Assembly (NCBI GenBank): GCA_942159475.1 | Contig: OW804095.1 | Coordinates: 56,448,773 to 56,512,772, forward strand | Reading direction: 5' to 3' | DNA length: 64,000 nucleotides | Origin: Sthenelais limicola | Lineage: Eukaryota > Annelida > Polychaeta > Phyllodocida > Sigalionidae | Part shown: positions 44,916 through 60,345 of the stretch, in pieces | Numbering within the stretch: position 1 is the stretch's first letter | Layout of the letters: each line of letters begins with the position of its first letter | Program-made: the position numbers and the translations under genes | Notes under the pieces: model-generated | Databases searched by the model: none | Seen by the model: only the letters and a program-made list of their open reading frames with translations | What the model was told of the DNA's origin: nothing

Positions 44916-45812
44916 CTGGGGAAATTACATAATATGTACATACATTTATGTACATTATTAAACAGTGTGTCAGGATATGAGGTTTCCCACAAAGGACTTA
45001 TAATAGACTTGTGTGAGTCTTTGATTTTTTTTGTTTAATAAACAATATCTTGAAAAAAATAAAAACTATCATATTGGAGTCTGTCAATCATATTTTATAA
45101 TAGATTCACTATTGCCTCGACGGAGCTCAGCAAGGCCTAAAATTTAGTACTGTAAATGTTTCAGGGGACATACGAATACCGAATTTAAAAGAAAGCGTTG
45201 AAACAACAGTAATGCAAAATAAACCCAGAAAAAACAGATCTTTATTTTTAATGAAGTTACATCCGATCAAAGTTCATAAAATCATGGGGAAATTGTACCC
45301 TTTTCAGCGCTGGATGTATAATAAACTCTATGGCACCAGATTAGGGATAACATCATCTAGTGAATATTTTTTTTTTTTTTTTTTTTTTTTTGTAATTCGT
45401 GACTTTTAAGCCAATCTTTGTCAAATGAAAAGCTAATTAAAGATATAGAATTGGAAGATAATATGTAAGATAAGTGACCTAGACAATTAGGTAATGGCCA
45501 CACATTGACCTAGTTCCACATAGGCTTATTTAATTGGACTGGATACTTAGCTTTCAGCCATTCAAACAATTGACATTTTCGTATATATCAAGAGTGTTTA
45601 ATGAATTAAATTAAATGAAAAGTTCTCTCATTAAAGAAGGAATCAATCACACACCATATAAATGAAACATGCAGCGCTCCAACCTCGTTTAGAAATATTG
45701 ACATGTATCAGTTTTAAATTCAATATGAAAAATTATGTGTATCATGGGAAAAAGCTATTTCATTACCTATTGCTTGGTAGGTGAGTTCAAATTAAGTGGT
45801 CAAGGTCCATGG

Positions 45813-47216
45813 TTATATGTCTATCATCTCCTCATTCCCACTATCTGATTCACTATCATTGTCAGAGGAACTCTCCGAATCATTGTTCCCGCTCACAGAA
45901 TCAATCACTCTATCCGCTGCTGTGTCATAGTCAATCATCACTTTCTCTTGTGCCTTCACATATTCGCAATAGCTACTCCAGTCAGAGGGGGTAACAATAT
46001 GAGTATTTAGAGCTGTGTGGGTTAACCTTTCAACATCTACCAGCTCACATGTTGTATTACGGGAGGCAACATATCCCTTCATCTTGGACCAAGCAAACTC
46101 TATAGGATTCAACTCACAATGGTATGAGGGCAAACGTAAGACTTGGTGTCCATTTGCACTAGCAAGTTCATCAATCCTATACCTTTTATGCTGGGATTTG
46201 TTCTGCTTGATCAGATGGAATAGTTCTCCCTTTACCATTCTCGCCTCCCAGGGAATGTTGTGTGCTGTGAGCCATATCCGCATATCTGTTTTTAGGGATG
46301 TTAATGATGTAGGTGCTTTGTCCAACCGGACACTGTGATAAGGGGCATTGTCCATTACTATCACCGAGTTTGGAGGAAGTCTGGGGAGCACTTCTTCAGT
46401 GAACCACATTTCAAATGTTTCCCCATCAATGTCTTCGAGTTGTCCCCCAGATCTGAGGATGAGTCCAGCTCCATCAATGAAACCATTTTTGCTCCCAACA
46501 TCTAGTATAATCAGACTGCCCCCTCTACTTGTTGTTGGGTCTTTTAATCCAGTAATTACATGTAGTCCATTCTTTGGGTTATCCATAGCCTGATCTACCC
46601 TGGCATTTTTCGTCATGCGACTTAAACTGACCCATGTCTCATCCAAATAAAAAATAGGCCTATCAGCTTCTCTAAATTTGCTGATATCTCGCAGGTATTG
46701 TATCCGTCCGTGAACTATGTCTCCCCTTTCAATTAAGAGATTCCTCCGTTTCCTACGTTTGAAATGGAAGCCTATATCCTTTAGCAATTCATAAATCTTA
46801 GTCCTATTCATATCAGGCATTGTGTCATCTTCAGCAACTGATTGCACCAGCTTATTAAGCGAGGGAGGCTCATTATTCCTACAGAAATTGTGGACATGTT
46901 TCCTCAGTTTAGAAAGAGTAAAATCGTCAAAGGTTATCTTTTTGGCCTTAGTAAGATTGGGTTTTGTCTTCCCAAGAGTAACAACCTTAGAAGTTTTCTT
47001 TATCTCTGCCCTTATTCCAAATATTGAGCTTGCAGAAATTCCAGTTGCTGCAGCTGTCTTTATAGTTATCTTCTCGACTGTCGTGTTTGGGTATTTCCCC
47101 CTGAAATAGTTCCACACTTGAAGTACAACTTTCTTTTGCCTGCTGGTAATAGGGGTGCCTCTCTTCCTAGCATTTCCTGGTATGCTAGGTTGTCTGGGTG
47201 TCGCGTTGGAAGCCAT
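45813..47216 (-). CDS. IS630/Tc1-type DDE transposase, DD83E spacing, intact
   Basis: A single uninterrupted 467-codon frame. An N-terminal helix-turn-helix (about 47-71) and further basic region (HFKRRKRRNL, 151-160) would bind DNA ends. The DDE nuclease core shows YLDETWVS (D192), VIVMDNAPYH (D289) and LNPIEFAWSKMKGYV (E373). These are the three catalytic acids of the IS630-Tc1-mariner superfamily, but with 83 residues between the second D and the E instead of about 34. A charged insert (ELFHLIKQNKSQHKRYRIDE) fills the gap. The C-terminus is Ser/Asp/Glu-rich. This spacing is close to the group described as DD82E/Sailor. The frame is clean, so the copy is young or retained by the host. Terminal inverted repeats around it were not found. 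Confidence 0.85.
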   Translation of the reverse strand: MASNATPRQPSIPGNARKRGTPITSRQKKVVLQVWNYFRGKYPNTTVEKITIKTAAATGISASSIFGIRAEIKKTSKVVTLGKTKPNLTKAKKITFDDFTLSKLRKHVHNFCRNNEPPSLNKLVQSVAEDDTMPDMNRTKIYELLKDIGFHFKRRKRRNLLIERGDIVHGRIQYLRDISKFREADRPIFYLDETWVSLSRMTKNARVDQAMDNPKNGLHVITGLKDPTTSRGGSLIILDVGSKNGFIDGAGLILRSGGQLEDIDGETFEMWFTEEVLPRLPPNSVIVMDNAPYHSVRLDKAPTSLTSLKTDMRIWLTAHNIPWEARMVKGELFHLIKQNKSQHKRYRIDELASANGHQVLRLPSYHCELNPIEFAWSKMKGYVASRNTTCELVDVERLTHTALNTHIVTPSDWSSYCEYVKAQEKVMIDYDTAADRVIDSVSGNNDSESSSDNDSESDSGNEEMIDI

Positions 47217-47293
47217 ATTTATTCTTGAACAAGAGATGTGACTTTACAAGCATCTGTCTGATATGTGTGTACCGTACTGGAAGTAATATTATG

Positions 47294-47415
47294 ATAGGAT
47301 GTAACGAGGTTGGTTTCTGACATACTGTATACGTTGGCCACAAGTTTTTTTCTTGTGAAAAAAACGAGTGGCCAACGTATACAGTATGTCAGAAACTAAC
47401 CGAGTTACATCCTAT
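47294..47415. repeat. Near-perfect 48-bp inverted repeat beside the transposase
   Basis: 47294-47341 and 47368-47415 are inverted copies with about three mismatches (core CATACTGTATACGTTGGCCA). The 26-bp loop itself can form an A/T hairpin. It starts 78 bp upstream of the transposase ATG. It could be a separate foldback element or a fused terminal structure of the transposon. Confidence 0.8.
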
Positions 47416-47419
47416 TTTT

Positions 47420-48200
47420 ATACCACGATCTCATACTTAAGAATTAAATTGATGATGGCTATGATAAAGCTTTTGGAACAAAATTAGGGTGTAAGTTAGG
47501 GACCCAAAAGTTGCCAACTTCTTTTATATTATTCATTATAATTTTAAAAGTTTTCATGATAAAAAATATATATGATATGTCAAATAAAAGCAAAGATGCA
47601 GGGCTATCTGTTTTTGAAACTGTCACATGCACAATTAGGCCCGGAATTAGGCCTACAAGAACTTTTTTTCATAGGCCTATTAACTGCTGTTTCCATGGTA
47701 CCCACATCTGAAATGGCATAAAAATCATATCTTGCAACGGTTTCCATGGCAATTCCTCTAAGTGAAATGGTTTTACAGCAGTGGGGGCCATGTTGAACAT
47801 ATGGTACAAAATTAAATTTGCCAATTTTTGGCACATGTTTCAAATTTGAATTGAAACCCGAAATGTCCAAAATCGGACCATTTTCCAAAAACTGAGAAAT
47901 GGTCATTGAAGCGAAAAGCTGGGATTATAAGGATTAACATGATCGACGACCATGATTAGAATGGTCACCAGACCTGTCGTTTGTATATATCGCACCTGCA
48001 TATATACATCTATATGTCTAAATGACACGGGGTGCGGAGCAGTGGGTCTAGTGCTATTTTGGGCCCACCTCAGTCACCACCTCAGTCACCACCGCAGTCA
48101 CCACTCGTTCACCAGCCACCGACTAGGCAGCACTCAGACACACAGACTGAACTGAACACTGAAATTTTTCTTTGCTGTCTTGTAATTTTTTCTTGAGGTT
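47420..48200. other. Non-coding DNA before the gag-like frame
   Basis: Contains a short TCACCACCNCAG tandem at 48067-48118 immediately before the gag-like frame, which may be leader sequence of that element. Nothing else is recognised. Confidence 0.35.
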
Positions 48201-48203
48201 ATT

Positions 48204-49230
48204 ATGGCTCTAGAAAAATGTGTGGCGTGCGGGTATTTGCACCAGAGGCCTGGTCAAAAGTCGTGCAGGTTTAAGGACGAGGCAGTGGCGTCAGCCAAAG
48301 CGGCTGGTGGCAATGGTGATCAATGGCTACTTTATCTGGACACGGACAAGCTTGACAAGCTTGAGGAACTGTCTAAGCCTTCGTTGTTGGATTCGGCTGT
48401 TGGTGCTCAGCCTGTAACCGTTGTGTCTCCTGAAATGCAACAGCTGATGGATTTGAATACCAAACAACGTCAGGACATGGATAAGGTATTGGCGAAGTTT
48501 GACTCTCTGTCTGTGAAACATGATGCCCTTATTGTTAAAATGGATACCACCTCTAAGGCTAGGGGTGCTGTCCCGCCGGTGTCCAACACCAGTCAAACCA
48601 CTCCTGTCAACAACAAGCCGGTGACTGTGACTGCGGCCCAGGTCTCTTCCACTACCACAAGTTCAACTGCTAGTTCTACTACTAGTTCTGCTACTAGTTC
48701 TGCTACTGGTTCTACTCCTTCTGGTTCTGCTACGGGGCAACAGTCATCTATTCCTTCTTGGGCTATACTCAACACTGATAATAACTCTGCTATGGGCCGT
48801 GATAGTGGAGCTTCGCCCGCTTCGCTTGTGACTGGTACGCTGACCAACGCCTTACGTGACCTCGCCACAACGATAGACCCGGACAGCCAAAAGAGATCCA
48901 AAGGTATTCTTTTGAGACCTGAATTTTTTGTGCAGTATCGTGATAATTCAATCCAGCTACGCAACCTTGACCCTAAGAAATTGAGTTATCGTAACCTTGT
49001 GTATGGCATGGTCCGGGTATTGAAAGGTCTGTTACGGTACGGTAGGGCCTACTAGAGAAGGATGATCGGGCCATGAGTTACCTGGATCATCTTCAGTTTG
49101 TTACAAAGCATGGTCAAAAGGAAGCATATGTTGACTCCGCCTAGCCTACGTAGAGTATGACCTATCGGTGGTTGACAAAGTCGTGTTGGGGGAATCACCG
49201 GACACCAGACCTGTACAGACATATAGGTCC
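48204..49230 (+). pseudogene. Gag/ORF1-like retroelement protein, frameshifted
   Basis: The frame 48204-49055 (283 codons) starts with a cysteine/histidine motif CVACGYLHQRPGQKSC. It continues with a Thr/Ser-rich middle and a conserved-looking block (SKGILLRPEFFVQYRD, KKLSYRNLVYGMVRVLKGL). After a frame change near 49050 the reading resumes as EKDDRAMSYLDHLQFVTKHG, then a stop, then AYVEYDLSVVDKVVLGE. The layout fits the first ORF of an LTR or DIRS-like retrotransposon. I could not place the family, and no polymerase follows. It is a truncated, inactive copy. Confidence 0.5.
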
Positions 49231-49294
49231 CGGGTAGGTGTATGTGGGGGGGTCGGGGAATCAAGGCCAGCTAGGTGGTAGGCCTACTCTCCCG

Positions 49295-49327
49295 CGGTTG
49301 CATTATAAGCCGCATTTTACACCGCAT

Positions 49328-49358
<31 letters not shown>

Positions 49359-49622
49359 GTAGGGAGTGTCTGTAGGGGTGGAGAGAGAGGGTCGGGGGAT
49401 TTTTTTTTTTCATGTTTTCATTTTACACTTGGGTTGTACACGTATTCTATTGGCAACATTGCATTGGGCCGTTGGACAAACTGACCTTGCCATGGGGTCG
49501 GGGCCATGGGGCGACGACTGATGTCCACATTGGGCCATTAATGTGGTGTTGCATGTAGGCTACGGGTTTTTCGTGTAAAATGCGTGTTTTGAGTAAAATG
49601 CGGCTTAGACTAGTGCAACCCG
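49295..49622. mobile_element. MITE with ends GCGGTTGCA...AAATGCGGC
   Basis: GCGGTTGCATTATAAGCCGC followed by ATTTTAC at 49295-49321 is mirrored by GTAAAATGCGGCTTAGACTA then GTGCAACCCGC at 49593-49622, allowing mismatches. The interior holds a G20-type run (49331-49357) and no frame. Confidence 0.55.
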
Positions 49623-50026
49623 CATCCCGGGCTAGGGCTAACCGTACCTAACCTACTGGAGGACTGTTGAGTCCTGTTGGCATCGGCAAGTATGGACTAT
49701 CGTAGACCTACCGTGTAACTATATCCATCTAGATTGAAAAGGAAATCCCTTATAATGAAATGAGTGGAAGAGCTGCTGAAAGGAGAGGTGATGACATAGG
49801 GGAAGGAGTAGGGGACATAGGGAAGAGAGTCCCGAACCAACACCCCGTAGCGGCCTCCATAAAAACGTCTGAATATCGCCCACTGAGCGCGCTGAAATAG
49901 TAGTATTTCTTGCCACATGGTGGCAGCAAAGTTGGCGTGTCGTGTTTAAGGAGTCTTCTTCAATTCTGATTCTGGAGGGACGTCTTCGCTGGATTGTTAT
50001 TATTTTTGAACTATTCACGATAGAAA

Positions 50027-55243
<5,217 letters not shown>

Positions 55244-55284
55244 AGGAATTGTGGTAAATAAGAAGTGATACAGGTTCATTTAAA

Positions 55285-55499
55285 GCTGCATTCTCAGCTG
55301 TTGCGTCAAAACAAAATCTTACCAAATTTACTCATATGATGACTAAGGACTGGATTAATCACTATTCTGCTGCTTTTATATGTAAGTCGAATCGGCCGCG
55401 AGAAGATGGCCGACGGTGTACGATAATAAGGCAAATCATTGCAAGAATGGATTTGGGCGGGGCTCCGAAATTCTTGACCAATCATGACTGAGAGTGCGG
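55285..55499. mobile_element. TTAA-flanked MITE, copy 2
   Basis: The ends AGCTGCATTCTCAGC and (reverse complement) AGCCGCACTCTCAGTC are flanked on both sides by TTAA. It lies about 40 bp after the KAT8 stop codon, so it falls in the 3' UTR. It shares ends with 14922-15216, but the interior differs. Confidence 0.65.
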
Positions 55500-56490
55500 C
55501 TTTAAGGCGCATACATTACAAGTGTACTTTCATAGAGAGGCTTTGTGGGAAGCAACCACTGTGAGCGGCGAGTAGCAAAGTATTCTCTCAGAAATTGAAA
55601 AAGCGCCTTTGTTACCACTTACAATCGCAAAAAAACATTGTTGCTATGATGAATGCTGGCAACTCTCTTCTAGTTTCTTGGTGACTTTTGAATTCTTATC
55701 CTTTATTATGTCAAAAAGTCTCCCAATGTACAAAAAGCGAAAAATTAGGTTTGACTATTAACTTCAAATGAGAATCTCATCAGTTTGGCATAGTTTGGGT
55801 AAAGCATAGTAACCTAAAAACCCTAGCTGAAATTGATGCTTAGTGTAAAGGAATCCGTTTACCTTAAGACTGTTATAACTGTTGTTCCAATACTACGTTA
55901 ATACATTTCTTAAAGAGTTTAGTAGAGAAAACTTTTGGTCTTGGGGTAAATAAAATCATGAGTTCAATTGCACTATTCAAATTCGTAGATCTACACATGT
56001 AATGTTAAGAAATTAAATTTTGCAATCCAATTTCTCATTGATTTTGGGGCCAGAAATATGAAGAATTCAATTAATACATCTCTTGTTGAGATGATGTTAC
56101 AAGGTAAAAAGTGACGATCGCAATTGTTTGTTGGAATATTGTGAAACTATGTTTTACTAAATAAAAAGTCTTTACCAGTAAAAAGTAATGAATTAACTGA
56201 ATCGTGTTGTCTCATTTATTAAAGTCAGGTGCTATTAAAGTAATTGTTATCTATAAATACACCCTATGGACATATCCACACTTGTTAGCTTAGCAAAGAA
56301 GGCTTTCCGATGCTCAGTTACAATATGCCTTATAGCACGCAACCTGTTTGTGATACCTTGGTGGTTTCAGCCTTTGATCATTGCTGCTTAGCTCTAACCA
56401 TTGCTATTAGCAAATGTGTTGGCAGAACCCATTTCACTGTCATAACACAGACAGTTGGGGGTGTATTGGAGGTTGGATTTACTGCAGTTG
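55500..56490. other. KAT8 3' flank, possible 3' UTR
   Basis: AT-rich DNA with AATAAA-like signals at about 55949 and 56159. I could not decide which, if either, ends the KAT8 message. No second gene is seen. Confidence 0.35.
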
Positions 56491-56497
56491 CAATAAC

Positions 56498-56897
56498 AGG
56501 GTCTCCGCGGGGCCTTGGAAAAGCCTTGAATTTGGACAAATAAATTCAAGGCCTTGAAAAGCCTGGAAAATGGGCATTTTGGTCGAAGGGCCTGGAAAAA
56601 TATTATAAGGGCCTTGAAGCCTGTTGGAATCTCTTAAATGGTCTTGAAATTTTCGAAGATTCTGTTTCTTAGTGTACATTCCCCCTTCACACCTTCCACA
56701 AAGTGACCCATGAAGCAAAAACGATTGAAAAACAAAAATAAATATGAATATAAAACTGCTCAATATATCATTGGCCTATGAAAAACAATAACTACAACCC
56801 CCAGATCCTGTCATCTAGGTTCTGAAAATGCATTGATATCGGCCTGGAAACTGACCAAAATGGGCCTTGAATTCCAGTCCAAAGGCGCTGAGACCCT
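56498..56897. mobile_element. 400-bp MITE with AGGGTCTC ends
   Basis: The ends AGGGTCTCCGCGGGGCCTTG and (reverse complement) AGGGTCTCAGCGCCTTTGG are inverted repeats. Internal GGCCTTGAA and CCTGGAAA words recur in both orientations. The minus-strand frame inside is a shadow. Confidence 0.65.
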
Positions 56898-56899
56898 AA

Positions 56900-57590
56900 A
56901 TGACGTCCGTCAGCCCACACTACAACACCGACAAATTAAGTAACCATAGCAAGGGACATCTCAGAAACTTGTTTAAGGGTCATTAGCAGTAAAACAAGAC
57001 TTAAATCCTCAAAGTAATTGAAAATTAATACCTCTGGAAATCTATCTGATTTGTTGGGGAAAAAATGTTCATGATACAGTAATGAAATCTACATTAAAGG
57101 AAAGCTAATAATCTCTTCTATAAATGGTTCTATATAGCAATAGGGGTCAGATTAATATCTTGGAAGTTGTAAGAAGAAATAATATATGGAATTTGCCCAA
57201 AAAAACGCCCCGGGTGGCAGGAAATAGAAGGCCATAGAACACCTATATCTTGGTTAGCTCTCCGCCGTATTAATTCCTCCCACCGTTATGCAGTATACTC
57301 TTCGTAAATACGAGAGAGGTGGCTTCAACTGGTTGGGCCTTTATGCATTAAATCGGCAGAGTTTTACTGCCAGGAATCAGTATGAAGTTATCATCTTACC
57401 AGTCGCCTTACCCCTGAATAGTTCAGTAGGATATTCTCGGGTTCAAAACACAACACCACATGTAAGGAAAGATGACGCCATCTATGGGGAGATTTCTATA
57501 GAACACCTGTAGATTTGTGTGAGAGGATATTCTTACATTTGAAAACGGCTTTACTTTATTTTAATTATTGACAACCTTACCAGTGCACGC
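56900..57590. other. Intergenic DNA, no gene recognised
   Basis: The 74-codon plus-strand frame at 57288-57512 has no family resemblance and no splice support, so I leave it uncalled. Confidence 0.3.
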
Positions 57591-57597
57591 CGACTGT

Positions 57598-57646
57598 ATT
57601 ACCAAAGGCCGGCACTGTGTATATATACACATGGCCGGCCTTTGGC
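57598..57646. repeat. 49-bp imperfect palindrome
   Basis: TTACCAAAGGCCGGCACTGT and its near-complement end CATGGCCGGCCTTTGGCAA surround a TATATA centre. Confidence 0.75.
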
Positions 57647-57829
57647 AATAGCTGCCTATGACTAAATGCGTGTAAAAGAATCATTACTAATAGTAAAACA
57701 AGTGAGTAGGGTATTGCATCCCGTTGCCATGTTTCGTCACTCGCCCGGTCACTCGCCCTGATTTGACTTGATACAATAAAAAAAAAATGAAAGTACAGTG
57801 TTTAAAAGGGCGTAAAATAACAAATCATC

Positions 57830-57892
57830 ACCCCCCCCCCACACACACACACACACACACACACACCCACCCCCACACACATACAATGTTCA
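57830..57892. repeat. C-run and (CA)n microsatellite
   Basis: C10 followed by about 15 CA units and CCCACCCCC. Confidence 0.95.
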
Positions 57893-57971
57893 AGAGCATG
57901 GATGACGAACAACTTGTCAATTTAACAAAAATGTGGGACGAGGCTAGGAATGCAGCCGTAATAAATCGCTG

Positions 57972-58019
57972 TATCATCGCTGGAGCCTATTGGTATACCA
58001 ATAGGCTCCAGCGATGATA
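57972..58019. repeat. Perfect 48-bp palindrome, no loop
   Basis: The arms of 24 bp (TATCATCGCTGGAGCCTATT then GGTA) are exact complements with no spacer, centred on GGTATACC. Such perfect loopless palindromes are unstable in cloning and replication, so either it is very recent or it is an assembly product. Confidence 0.9.
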
Positions 58020-58708
58020 TCAGCTCTACTATCACTATCACATGTATACGTTATCTACTCGATCCGTAGTTTCTACTTAAGTAGGTTAATGTACAATGTT
58101 CATTATGCGTATGAGATCACAGGATGGCTGAAATTTGAGGCGGATCTTCCATGAATAATTAATGATACAGGTCTTATGCGGGGAGTCCTATAACATCTGG
58201 TGCAATTGATACATAGGGAAATTTACCTGTATGCCAGTTTGAAGGTACATTATTACATCCGAAGCAGGTAGGTCATGCATTTCTATCCGAAACCGAATGT
58301 TTATTTGATAATCATGCATCCGCATGCTATAGCTGGATCACTATAATGTAAGTGTTATGATCGTGGTTAACTATAGATCTAATCATTGAAGAATAAGTCA
58401 CTATACTCAGGAAATACATTTTGGTTCCTATCCCTGAAGAGTGTCTATTCAATACACGCTCTTTTATATAATAATTATGTATATTGAAACCGACTGGATC
58501 GAGACCACCTACCTCAAAACACATTGACAATTCTTATTACCGTGAGAACCAATGAAAATGCAATCAAGGAAAGAACCACATCCCCCAGGTGGGTTGGAGC
58601 CATAATTCCAGTGGAAAATAAAGGAATCGGCGATGTGGGGATTAGTTATCCTTCGCCTCGGGATTATGGATCAACAGTGCACCAGCTGGCCCGAAGTGGA
58701 GGTTAATC

Positions 58709-58768
58709 CTTTTAATCTCTGCCTTAGTAAGTCATAGCCCCAAGAATGTTCAAGGTACTTAATGACTT
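58709..58768. repeat. Short hairpin element, copy C
   Basis: CCTTTTAATCTCTGCCTTAG pairs with TTCAAGGTACTTAATGAC imperfectly. The left arm is identical over 20 bases with 8524-8541 and neighbours. Confidence 0.6.
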
Positions 58769-58779
58769 TCATTCAAATT

Positions 58780-60336
58780 GATATACTGTAAACGTATAAA
58801 TTTTATTTTCGCGCAGATAAATTATCGCGCACTAAGTACTTTGAATATTTTCGCGGGGATTTAAATCGCACAGCAAGGAAGTCTCCCACATCGTTTATGC
58901 AATAATTATACCTTTCGCGCAGGATTTACAAAGGTGGGTGCGCGAAAATGTGCGGCAATTCAGACAATTAAATCAGGCATTTTCCTTTAAATTTGTGTTC
59001 TATGCATAGCTGACATAATGTCTTATCTGCAGAAGTAATAAAAACAGGATGCGTCCGGACTCTGATAAATGTTATGCAGCTGAATTTGTATTCTAATAAT
59101 TTTTTTTAAAAAAAAACATACATGTACATTAGTCATCTTTAAAGCTACATAATATTGTTCAAAGTATATGTTGAATGCCCGTTTTTTTATATGTGTGGAA
59201 GAAACTGTATGTAGCCATATTTGGAGAGATTTAAGATAAACAAATCGAATCGTCTGCCTGAAATCTTGTGTTAACGGAGCCAATATCACCCCCCCCCCCT
59301 TATAATATATAGTCATTCACAGTCAGTTGAAGTAACTTTCAATGGTACATCCCTAATATAAAAATAATAATATGGTGACATCCTGTTATTTTGGCTTCTT
59401 GTATTCACCCAAGCTTCATTTATTTAAAAAAAATAGAATCAGACATCAGGCAATTCAAAGATATTACAATAAGGCACATACTCTGTACATTGTCAGTTAT
59501 AATAGGCCTACAATTGAGGTCATTCAGATATGGGCTCACGGTAGTAGGCCTATATTCGGTGAGGAATATCCATGGTCTTCCGCCCACTGCTGTGTCTATC
59601 TAATACTAAGAACGGACATATTCGGCTACCATACTTCTACTTGTACAGATTAATATGAAGTGCATGGGAGATTGGAGCCAATGGATGGGTGTGGGCGGAT
59701 CTTTTGCAGGAATTGTTTAACCACCACCAGATAATTTTCCATTAGTTTAGCTTAGTCTCCATATAAACGGAGAGGGTAAAATAATAAAATGTTGTTGGGA
59801 AAAGGAGCTCCAAGGTCAGGTTCAAGTGTTGCGTGACTTTTGTGTGAGGGTTATTTCTTAGTTAGTGACTATTTTTAGTTTTTTTTAATGGATAGTTTAA
59901 TAGTGTACGCGAGTCAGCGGGAAGTTTCTGCATGATTTGCTTGGGGGATGTTTAGGGGCTTCCAGTGGCCCTGGCCGTCCTTGGGCGTTTTGAGCAATAA
60001 CTTCCTTTGGTCAAACACTGTCGGGAGATTAATATTTCAATTAATAGGTCATAGTTTACTGATAAGGCACCCGGAGTTACCTTTAGACTTGTGTCCTAGA
60101 AAGATAAGATTCGGGCATAATTTTATCTTTGACATCTCCAGGAAAAGTGATTGGGGACCTCATTTTATCTTGACAGTAAACAATATACTATTCATTGAAC
60201 AGAAAATGCACAGGTCATTCTGTCATATATGTTCATGTGAATAATGTTCAGACTTTAACTTGGCAAGTTTAACATTACTCTATTAATATTAAAAAGAGAG
60301 CATTTTGCAGATATTCAATAGTTTTCTTTTTCACAG
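58780..60336. other. Upstream region of the rBAT gene
   Basis: TTCGCGC words cluster at 58808-58955, a common look of old CpG-bearing MITEs. Otherwise AT-rich with no supportable gene. A 5' non-coding exon of the downstream gene must exist somewhere upstream of the acceptor at 60336 (TTCTTTTTCACAG), but I cannot place it. Confidence 0.35.
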
Positions 60337-60345
60337 AAGGGAGAT

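Noticed and set aside
46015..47109. Plus-strand frames over the transposase
   Set aside because: Antisense shadows of a well-supported DDE transposase frame.
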